Below the pieces are notes generated by a model, which saw nothing but the letters and a program-made list of their open reading frames with translations, ran no database searches and had not been told where the DNA came from. The position numbers and the translations under genes are program-made. This document shows, in pieces, positions 1-4,780 of a stretch of 5,881 nt of DNA. This stretch comes from an uncultured Bacilli bacterium. Its GTDB lineage: Bacteria; Bacillota_I; Bacilli_A; RF39; UBA660. The stretch is from the NCBI GenBank assembly GCA_947632415.1, contig CANRPB010000082.1, positions 1 through 5,881 of the forward strand, written 5' to 3'. Each line of letters starts with the position of its first letter. The stretch's first letter is position 1.

Positions 1-10
1 CCCCCCCCCC
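1..10. repeat. Homopolymer run of at least ten C (G in coding sense)
   Basis: Ten consecutive C open the window, equal to G10 on the coding strand at codons 13-16 of the leftmost gene. The run may be longer, since it touches the edge. Such a tract stands out in this AT-rich DNA. It could be a slippage-prone phase-variation tract, or a poly-G read-end artefact at a contig terminus. Confidence 0.9.
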
Positions 11-49
11 TAGGTTACTATTTGTTAACTTTATTTTCTTGTTTTTCAT
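1..49 (-). CDS. 5' end of an unidentified gene, cut by the window edge
   Basis: A short open frame begins with ATG at 49-47 and reads MKNKKIKLTNSNLGGG before leaving the window. The start is chosen because an AAGGAGG ribosome site (62-56) sits exactly 6 nt upstream. An in-frame ATG at 55-53 abuts that site and is too close to be used. The gene follows an operon terminator and a candidate promoter, so it is probably its own transcription unit. The visible N-terminus is basic (five Lys in nine residues), like the n-region of an exported or membrane protein, but no hydrophobic segment is visible and the product is unknown. Oddly, the last codons are a run of ten G, which would give poly-Gly if real (see findings). 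That a gene starts here is fairly sure. What it encodes is not known. Confidence 0.6.
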   Translation of the reverse strand, partial: MKNKKIKLTNSNLGGG

Positions 50-55
50 AAACAT

Positions 56-62
56 CCTCCTT
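56..62 (-). promoter_or_regulatory. Strong ribosome binding site of the leftmost gene
   Basis: On the minus strand AAGGAGG lies at 62-56, followed by 6 nt and then ATG at 49. It is a full match to the Bacilli anti-SD core at optimal distance. It decides the start codon and is the main evidence that a real gene begins here although only 49 bases of it are visible. Confidence 0.8.
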
Positions 63-79
63 TTTACTTTTCCCTTATA

Positions 80-120
80 GAACTATAGCGCTTGCAGTGA
101 TTTTATCCTTGCTATAATTC
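80..120 (-). promoter_or_regulatory. Inverted repeat in the leader of the leftmost gene
   Basis: On the minus strand GAATTATAGC (120-111) can pair with GCTATAGTTC (89-80). This gives ten base pairs including one G-U, around a 21-nt interval. The right arm also forms a small palindrome TATAG-TT-CTATA (87-76). The left arm overlaps the candidate -10 box, so this may be a two-site operator rather than an RNA structure. No known riboswitch or regulator site was recognised. Confidence 0.35.
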
Positions 121-139
121 TACATTAATAATATATCAA
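111..139 (-). promoter_or_regulatory. Candidate sigma-A promoter for the leftmost gene
   Basis: On the minus strand TTGATA (139-134) and TATAGC (116-111) are separated by 17 nt. The -35 box matches TTGACA at 5 of 6 positions and the -10 box matches TATAAT at 4 of 6. It lies between the operon terminator and the leftmost gene, overlapping the base of the terminator stem. Transcription would start near 104, giving a leader of about 55 nt. A TAGAAT at 122-117 is an alternative -10, but no good -35 box accompanies it. Confidence 0.35.
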
Positions 140-169
140 AAAAAGTACTTTTAATCAAGTACCTTTTTT
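138..169 (-). terminator. Intrinsic terminator at the end of the four-gene operon
   Basis: The arms 138-150 and 157-169 form a 13-bp stem around a 6-nt loop (151-156). The innermost six pairs are the GTACTT/AAGTAC match and the outer part is A/T. Position 144/163 is an A-C mismatch in plus-strand RNA but a U-G pair in minus-strand RNA, so the hairpin fits minus-strand transcripts better. There the 3' arm ends in a run of seven U. The stop codon of the membrane protein gene (157-155) lies in the loop and the last codons are inside the stem. Confidence 0.8.
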
Positions 170-2278
170 GGTGTTTTTTATTTCTTTATATGTTACGAGA
201 CCAATTATAATTAGACCTGACAAGAATATGTATAGCCATAGTGGTAATTTATTTAGTATAAATTTTATTTGATATATTAGGTTTATGATTGTTATTATTA
301 TTCCTTCTATATAAAGTGTTTTATATTCTTTTTTGATGAATCCTATTATTATTAGTGTTAGGGCTATTATTCCTATGTAAAGTCCTATTATCCATGATTG
401 AATAAATATTATTCTTAATATTATTGCGCTTGTCATAATTGTTAGTAAAATATTTTTGTCTTGATCTTTTTTTAATAAGAATTTTGATATTAGTATTACT
501 ATATAGATGGAGATTGTGCTTTCGATTATTTTTTGTATTTCATATGGTGTTGTTATATCAAAGTTTATGGTTATTAGAGGTAACATTATCGCTAATAAAT
601 TAATTTTGTTTATTGTTTGATTTTTATGTGTAAAGATAAATATTAATATGTAAAGTAATAATACTATTAGGCTATTATTTATAATGTTTGTTTCTAGTAT
701 ATTTGTGTATGTAAATGTTAAAAGAATTGTTAATAACATGGTTATGTGAGCAATTTTAATTTTGGTGTTATTTTGTTCTTTGGTAATTATATATAGTGTA
801 GTTATGGATGTTACTAGGTTGATTATACTTGGTATTATTTCTTTGTTTTCGTTTAATAGCGCTAAGGCATATATTATATAGTAGGTTATTAAACTGATTG
901 ATTTAATATTTTTGTTTTTTATTATTTTGTATATTGTGAAAGCAATTATATATAGTATTATTAATATATATGAGGTGTTAAGTATAAATATTTCTTGAAC
1001 TAGTCTTATTAAACTTATTGTTAATATTATGATTTTGATTGGTAGGAGTATTTTTTCTGAATTGATTGTTTTTTTGTAATAGTTAATAATACTTGTTATT
1101 AATATGATTGTTGCTAGTATTACTGTTTCTGTTTTATTGCTTGATATTAGTATAATAAACATTATGAAATTAGTTAGGATGTTCATAAATATTTTGAATG
1201 TTTTGTTTTCTATTTTTGTTAAGTTAAGAAGATAGTATAGTGAGTATATAATTATTGATATAATGTTTACTATAAAGTTATCATTGATATTTATATTGGC
1301 AATTGTTTGAATTGTTAAGGCATGGATTATTAGTGTTCCAACTATTCCTTCACTTGATGTTCCTTTTATTGTTATTAAAAGTGTATTTATTATTGTGGTT
1401 AGGCTTAATAGTTGGGCCGAGATTGTTGGTTCTTTAGTTATTAATATGGGTATGGTTAATAGGGATAGGGCATATGTTGTGTATTTTGATATTTCTTTTA
1501 TTTTGATTGGTTTTATTATGTTTATTATTAATAGTAGTATATTTAGACTTAGTAGTATTATTTCTATGGCTAGTTTTAGTTGTAGTAGTATGAAAATTAT
1601 TGATGATGTTATACTTATATAGCAGATGGTGTTGTAGATGTGATGTGGGTATTTTTTGTTTGTTATCAGTGATAAGAGCGCTAATGAGATGGTGGTTAAT
1701 GATAGGTAGAGATATTGGCCTTCGCCTTTGTATGAAAACCAGTCTGATATTATATTATGGAATCCTGTTGTTATGATAGCTAGCATTATGAATAACATTC
1801 CTAGTAGCCAATAGTTTTTGGCTAGTTTTTTTAGGGCTAGTTTTTTTTCAATTATGACTGATAGGGTTATAAATATTATTGCTGTGAGGGTTAAAATAAT
1901 CATTTTGGTAGTGCTCGAGATGTGATACCAATTGGTCGTGGCAAGTATTATTCCTGATATTCCTATTAACCCTACTCCTAGGTTTAGTAGTGATTTTTTT
2001 TCTTTTGGTTTTTCTTGCTCTATTTCTGGTGTTATTTTGTCTTGACCTATTAGTAGTGTTATGCCTGATATAGGATTTAGAATTAGATTTGTTAGTGATA
2101 ATAATATTATTGTTGTTTTTTTATTGTATAGGTATGCGTTGGTTTTTTCACTTAGTATTAAGTATATTATTGATAGTATGACTAATATTATGGGGTAGAC
2201 AATAGCGTTTGATAATGTGTAGGCTATGAGTGCTAAGGCTATGTTTAGGGTACTTGCTAATTTTAGGGCATTTTTCAT
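155..2278 (-). CDS. Very large polytopic membrane protein, DUF2157-like at best
   Basis: This 707-residue protein consists almost entirely of hydrophobic segments (roughly two dozen) joined by short Lys/Asn-rich loops, so it should span the cytoplasmic membrane many times. It is extremely rich in Ile, Leu and Thr. The first three segments (about residues 8-78) are followed by a charged linker (about 79-95). After it comes a block with an ATTNWYHIS motif (about residues 113-121), then an aromatic loop near 180-190. The C-terminus ends in a Lys-rich cytoplasmic-type tail. The NW motif after the fourth segment and the closing LPLWLYIFLSGL segment remind me of DUF2157/DUF2339-type proteins, but this is a weak recollection. 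A transport or polysaccharide role cannot be claimed, as no catalytic motif is visible. The start at 2278 is fixed by an AGGTGAT site overlapping the upstream stop codon. It is the last gene of the operon. The coding strand is almost devoid of G. Confidence 0.85.
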   Translation of the reverse strand: MKNALKLASTLNIALALIAYTLSNAIVYPIILVILSIIYLILSEKTNAYLYNKKTTIILLSLTNLILNPISGITLLIGQDKITPEIEQEKPKEKKSLLNLGVGLIGISGIILATTNWYHISSTTKMIILTLTAIIFITLSVIIEKKLALKKLAKNYWLLGMLFIMLAIITTGFHNIISDWFSYKGEGQYLYLSLTTISLALLSLITNKKYPHHIYNTICYISITSSIIFILLQLKLAIEIILLSLNILLLIINIIKPIKIKEISKYTTYALSLLTIPILITKEPTISAQLLSLTTIINTLLITIKGTSSEGIVGTLIIHALTIQTIANININDNFIVNIISIIIYSLYYLLNLTKIENKTFKIFMNILTNFIMFIILISSNKTETVILATIILITSIINYYKKTINSEKILLPIKIIILTISLIRLVQEIFILNTSYILIILYIIAFTIYKIIKNKNIKSISLITYYIIYALALLNENKEIIPSIINLVTSITTLYIITKEQNNTKIKIAHITMLLTILLTFTYTNILETNIINNSLIVLLLYILIFIFTHKNQTINKINLLAIMLPLITINFDITTPYEIQKIIESTISIYIVILISKFLLKKDQDKNILLTIMTSAIILRIIFIQSWIIGLYIGIIALTLIIIGFIKKEYKTLYIEGIIITIINLIYQIKFILNKLPLWLYIFLSGLIIIGLVTYKEIKNTKKGT

Positions 2279-2281
2279 GTT

Positions 2282-2288
2282 ATCACCT
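2282..2288 (-). promoter_or_regulatory. Ribosome site of the membrane protein, overlapping the upstream stop
   Basis: Minus-strand AGGTGAT (2288-2282) matches the 3' half of the extended AGGAGGTGAT site, with 7 nt between its GG and the ATG at 2278. It shares bases with the TAG stop (2289-2287) of the small gene upstream. Ribosomes ending there would be placed directly on the next start, so translational coupling is likely. Confidence 0.7.
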
Positions 2289-2586
2289 ATTTATTAGTAT
2301 TGTTGTAATAGTTTTGTTCTGATAGTTGTTCTGATAGTTCTTCAATGTCTGTTACGTCCATGTAATTGCCTACTTCATTAATATACTCTTCGATTGCAAA
2401 TATTAAACTGTTTAGATTTGAATGTGTTTGATAATTTATGTTGTGGTGTTTTAGTATTTCTATTTGTTCGTCTGATAGTAGTAGTCCGTTGGTTCTTGGC
2501 TTTAGGGTTTTGTTGTCAATATTAAGTTCAATTCCTAAATTTTCTATTAGGGTATCAATATCATTTTGTTTATTTGTCTTTATCAT
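2287..2586 (-). CDS. Small acidic protein of unknown function
   Basis: This 99-residue soluble protein has no signal peptide, membrane segment or cysteine. I do not recognise a named family. Visible features are a Lys/Asn-rich N-terminus, a central RTNGLLLSDEQIEILKHHNI stretch (residues 31-50) that looks like a short turn and helix, and a second helical, acidic region (about 58-71). A third acidic stretch, IEELSEQLSE (81-90), leads into a polar NYYNNTNK tail. The start MIKTNK at 2586 is preferred over the ATG two codons earlier (2592), because the AAGGAAG site (2599-2593) would directly abut the earlier ATG but is 6 nt from this one. The gene overlaps the PLP-enzyme gene by 17 nt and its stop codon is part of the ribosome site of the membrane protein gene. 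This suggests a fixed expression ratio, and perhaps an adaptor or regulator working with either neighbour. That role is inference only. Confidence 0.8.
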   Translation of the reverse strand: MIKTNKQNDIDTLIENLGIELNIDNKTLKPRTNGLLLSDEQIEILKHHNINYQTHSNLNSLIFAIEEYINEVGNYMDVTDIEELSEQLSEQNYYNNTNK

Positions 2587-3832
2587 TTTCATCTTCCTTT
2601 ATTAGATTATTTATGGCCTTATATAGTCCAAGTTTGCCGTATTCGTAGGTGAGGCTTCCTTGTTGGTAGGCTATATATGGTGGTCGTATTGGTCCATCGC
2701 ATGATAGTTCGATTGATGAACCTTGTGTAAATGTCCCTGCGGCCATTATTACAGGGTCTTGGTATCCTGGCATTTCCCATGGTGTTGGTAATACGTATGA
2801 GTCTATGGCTGAGCCCATTTGAATTCCTTGACAGTATTTTATTAGTTTTTCTTGGTCTTCAAAGATAATATTTTGAACGATGTCTACTCTTTCTTCATCG
2901 TATTTTGGTTCGACTTTGTATCCTAGATTTTCTAATGTTTTGCTTGTTAGTATTGCTGTTTTTAGGGCGTTTGCAACTACGCTTGGTGCTAGATATAGTC
3001 CTTGTAATAATGATTTATTGATGCCTAGGGTTGGTCCTACTTCTTTTCCTTCGCCTGGTAGTGTTAGTCTTTCAGCGCATAGTTTAATTAGATTTTTTTT
3101 ACCAACAATATAGGCTCCATTGGGGGCAATTCCGCCACCTAGGTTTTTGATTAAGGATCCTATTACTATGTCTGCTCCTACTTCGGTTGGTTCTTTGGTT
3201 GTAACGAATTCACAGTAACAGTTATCGATCATGATTATTATATTTTTATCTATTTTTTTTATGAATTGTATTACTTTTTCAACTTTGTTTAGGCTGATAC
3301 TTTTTCTAGTTGAATATCCTTTTGATCTTTGAATTTCAATTAGTTTGATTTTTTCTTTGGTGATGGTTTCTTTTATTTTTTCGTAGTCAAAGTCATCGTT
3401 TTTTAGGTCAATTTGTTGGTATTTGATTTTGTATGATTTTAGTGAGCTTTCGTTTTCAACAAGGCCTATTACTTCGTCTAAGGTGTCGTATGGTTTGCCG
3501 GTAATGCTTAGGAGGGTGTCGTTTGGCCTTAGCATTGCGAATAGGGCAACTGTTAGGGCATGACTTCCTGATATAAATTGACTTCTTACTAGGGCATCTT
3601 CGGTTTTGAAAATATCTTTGTATATTTTTTCGATTGTTTCTCTTCCGATATCATTGTAGCCGTAGCCTGTTGTTGTATTGAAGTGTGTTTCTGATAGTTT
3701 GTTTTTTTGAAAGGCTTTTAGTACTTTGGCGCTATTGTATTCGCAAATTGCGTCGATTTTTTTTATTTGTTCTTGTATTTCTTTTTCTGATTTTTTGATT
3801 AGTTTTTTTATTTCTATGTCTAGATCATGCAT
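2570..3832 (-). CDS. PLP-dependent methionine gamma-lyase-family protein (PF06838, YnbB-like)
   Basis: This 420-residue cytosolic protein belongs to the fold-type I PLP enzyme group annotated as methionine gamma-lyase family or 'aluminium resistance protein' (Bacillus YnbB type). Family hallmarks, in order, are FNTTTGYGYNDIGR (about 51-64), VRSQFISGSHAL (82-93), RPNDTLLSITGKPYDTLDEV (102-121) and the PLP-ring Asp in MIDNCYCEF (Asp203). Next come GSLIKNLGGGIAPNG (225-239), with the expected PLP lysine at Lys229, and a C-terminal substrate-side block around PTPWEMPGYQDPVIMAAGTF. The length fits the family. The true in vivo reaction is poorly established; C-S or related beta/gamma-elimination is expected from the fold. 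The start MHDLDIE at 3832 is preferred over the ATG at 3847, because the GGAGG site (3845-3841) overlaps that earlier codon and lies 8 nt from 3832. The gene overlaps the dehydrogenase by 8 nt (ATGCATGA) and the small gene by 17 nt. In DNCYCEF and SGSH, the usual Gly and Thr of the family appear replaced by Cys and Ser. Confidence 0.9.
   Translation of the reverse strand: MHDLDIEIKKLIKKSEKEIQEQIKKIDAICEYNSAKVLKAFQKNKLSETHFNTTTGYGYNDIGRETIEKIYKDIFKTEDALVRSQFISGSHALTVALFAMLRPNDTLLSITGKPYDTLDEVIGLVENESSLKSYKIKYQQIDLKNDDFDYEKIKETITKEKIKLIEIQRSKGYSTRKSISLNKVEKVIQFIKKIDKNIIIMIDNCYCEFVTTKEPTEVGADIVIGSLIKNLGGGIAPNGAYIVGKKNLIKLCAERLTLPGEGKEVGPTLGINKSLLQGLYLAPSVVANALKTAILTSKTLENLGYKVEPKYDEERVDIVQNIIFEDQEKLIKYCQGIQMGSAIDSYVLPTPWEMPGYQDPVIMAAGTFTQGSSIELSCDGPIRPPYIAYQQGSLTYEYGKLGLYKAINNLIKEDENDKDK
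2593..2599 (-). promoter_or_regulatory. Ribosome site that decides the start of the small gene
   Basis: Minus-strand AAGGAAG (2599-2593) lies inside the end of the PLP-enzyme gene. An ATG at 2592 touches it with no spacing. The in-frame ATG at 2586 is 6 nt away and is the better start. Confidence 0.55.
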
Positions 3833-4559
3833 GGTATGTTCCTCCATCTACTCTTATTATTTCGTTATTTATGTATTTTGCTTCTTTGGTTGATAGGAAA
3901 TATACGACGTCGGCTATTTCTTCTGGTTGGGCAAATCTTTTTAGTAGGATTTTATTTTCTTCTTGGTGTTTAAATTTTTCGTCCATGTTTTTATTCATGT
4001 CGGTGTTGATCCAGCCTGCGGCTATGGCGTTTACATTGATGAATGGTGCGTAGTTTACGGCAAGGTTGTGGGTTAGGGATATTAACCCGGCTTTGGAGGC
4101 GTCATAGTCGAGACTTTCAGGATAATAGGTATCAATTCCGTTTGTTGATGTTATGTTAATGATGTTTCCTTGTTTTTGTTCAAGCATATGTTGGGCTACA
4201 TATTTGCTTATTAGGAATGGCCCTATTAGGTTGGTGTCGATGATTTTTTGAAAGTTTTTTTTGTTTTTTTCTTCAAAGATTGTATCGATTGCTATGGCGG
4301 CGTTGTTTATTAAGACGTCGATTTTTTGAAATTTTTGGATTGCTTTTTTTATCATTTGTTTTATTTCTTCTTCTTTGGTTATGTCTGCTTTGATGAGGAT
4401 TGTTTCAATGTTGTATTTTTTTAGTTCTTCTTTTAGTTCTTCGGCTTCTTTTTTACTTTTGTTATAGTTTATTATTATGTTGTAGTTGTTTTGTGCGTAT
4501 TTTATTGCGATGGATCTCCCTAATCCACGGGATGATCCTGTTATTAATACTGTTTGCAT
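3825..4559 (-). CDS. Short-chain dehydrogenase/reductase, FabG-like
   Basis: This 244-residue cytosolic NAD(P)(H)-dependent oxidoreductase is of the classical SDR family and is close in length and layout to 3-oxoacyl-ACP reductase (FabG). The dinucleotide site is TGSSRGLG (7-14); Arg11 in that loop favours NADP(H). An Asp in KADI (59) contacts adenine. NNAA is at 85-88. The catalytic set is complete: Asn110, Ser138 (ITSTNG), Tyr152 and Lys156 (YDASK). A GWINTDM segment (182-188) follows the active site and VDGG (237-240) is at the C-terminus. The substrate cannot be read from sequence. Being first in an operon with a PLP enzyme rather than with fatty-acid genes argues against assuming a housekeeping FabG, so no symbol is given. 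The start at 4559 has a GAAGGG site (4570-4565) at 5 nt and no competing upstream ATG. The stop (3827-3825) overlaps the next start. Confidence 0.92.
   Translation of the reverse strand: MQTVLITGSSRGLGRSIAIKYAQNNYNIIINYNKSKKEAEELKEELKKYNIETILIKADITKEEEIKQMIKKAIQKFQKIDVLINNAAIAIDTIFEEKNKKNFQKIIDTNLIGPFLISKYVAQHMLEQKQGNIINITSTNGIDTYYPESLDYDASKAGLISLTHNLAVNYAPFINVNAIAAGWINTDMNKNMDEKFKHQEENKILLKRFAQPEEIADVVYFLSTKEAKYINNEIIRVDGGTYHA
3841..3846 (-). promoter_or_regulatory. Ribosome site inside the end of the dehydrogenase gene
   Basis: Minus-strand TGGAGG (3846-3841) encodes part of the C-terminal Val-Asp-Gly-Gly of the dehydrogenase and at the same time serves the next gene, 8 nt before the ATG at 3832. 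Because it overlaps the alternative ATG at 3847, that upstream start is unlikely to be used. Confidence 0.65.
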
Positions 4560-4581
4560 TTTATCCCTTCTTTACGTATTT

Positions 4582-4610
4582 ATGATATCATACTTTCTTG
4601 TTTTTTACAA
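4582..4610 (-). promoter_or_regulatory. Candidate sigma-A promoter of the four-gene operon
   Basis: On the minus strand TTGTAA (4610-4605) and TATCAT (4587-4582) are separated by 17 nt. The boxes match consensus at 4 and 5 of 6 positions. Transcription would start near 4575, leaving a leader of about 16 nt that still contains the GAAGGG ribosome site. TTGAAA sequences inside the adjacent tandem repeat could act as alternative -35 boxes, but with worse spacing (20 nt to TATGAT). Confidence 0.45.
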
Positions 4611-4638
4611 AGTTTCAATTAAAGTTTCAATTAAAGTT
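4609..4638. repeat. 12-bp tandem repeat, two and a half copies, at the operon promoter
   Basis: AAAGTTTCAATT occurs twice without a gap (4609-4620 and 4621-4632), followed by a partial third copy AAAGTT (4633-4638). It touches the upstream edge of the candidate -35 box. It could be an array of regulator half-sites or simple slippage. On the minus strand each full copy contains TTGAAA. Confidence 0.75.
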
Positions 4639-4726
4639 AGTAGTTGTTGGAAAACTGAATAAACATATCTTTATTATTAAACATCATTTATAATAAAATT
4701 TTTATTTTAAGAATTCTTCTCAATAT
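4639..4726. other. Intergenic remainder without a recognised element
   Basis: This very AT-rich spacer lies between the pilin-like gene's terminator and the repeat-promoter block. The only structure I see is a perfect 10-bp palindrome AAGAATTCTT (4709-4718), too short to interpret. No tRNA, small open frame with a ribosome site, or convincing second promoter was found. Confidence 0.4.
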
Positions 4727-4763
4727 AAAAAAATCTAATAAATGATTTTTATCAGATTTTTTT
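4727..4763 (-). terminator. Intrinsic terminator of the pilin-like gene
   Basis: The arms 4727-4742 and 4748-4763 form a 16-bp stem around a 5-nt loop (4743-4747), 17 nt past the stop codon at 4781. Position 4737/4753 mismatches in plus-strand RNA but is a U-G pair in minus-strand RNA, where the stem ends in a run of seven U. This fits termination of the minus-strand transcript and separates it from the operon downstream. Confidence 0.85.
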
Positions 4764-4780
4764 ATTTATTAGTTTCATTA

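Noticed and set aside
1395..1622. Plus-strand open frame opposite the membrane protein gene
   Set aside because: It is low-complexity hydrophobic translation, lacks a ribosome site, and lies fully inside the better supported minus-strand gene.
2880..3113. Plus-strand open frame opposite the PLP-enzyme gene
   Set aside because: It mirrors conserved codons of the PLP enzyme. No start signal or family pattern is visible.
3825..4559. Naming the dehydrogenase fabG
   Set aside because: The SDR motifs fit, but no fatty-acid synthesis gene is adjacent and SDR substrates cannot be told from these motifs.
3871..4585. Two short plus-strand open frames (3871-4053 and 4400-4585) opposite the dehydrogenase
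   Set aside because: They overlap catalytic and cofactor-binding motifs of the dehydrogenase on the other strand. Their translations are rich in Phe/Leu/Ser with no recognisable features.
4609..4638. Possible CRISPR or attachment-site repeats
   Set aside because: The copies are contiguous with no spacers, too short for CRISPR, and there is no integrase or matching second site in the window.
4727..4763. Hairpin as the structured element found downstream of retroelement variable regions
   Set aside because: Its AT-rich 16-bp stem ending in seven U after a stop codon is fully explained as an intrinsic terminator. Known retroelement hairpins are shorter and GC-rich.
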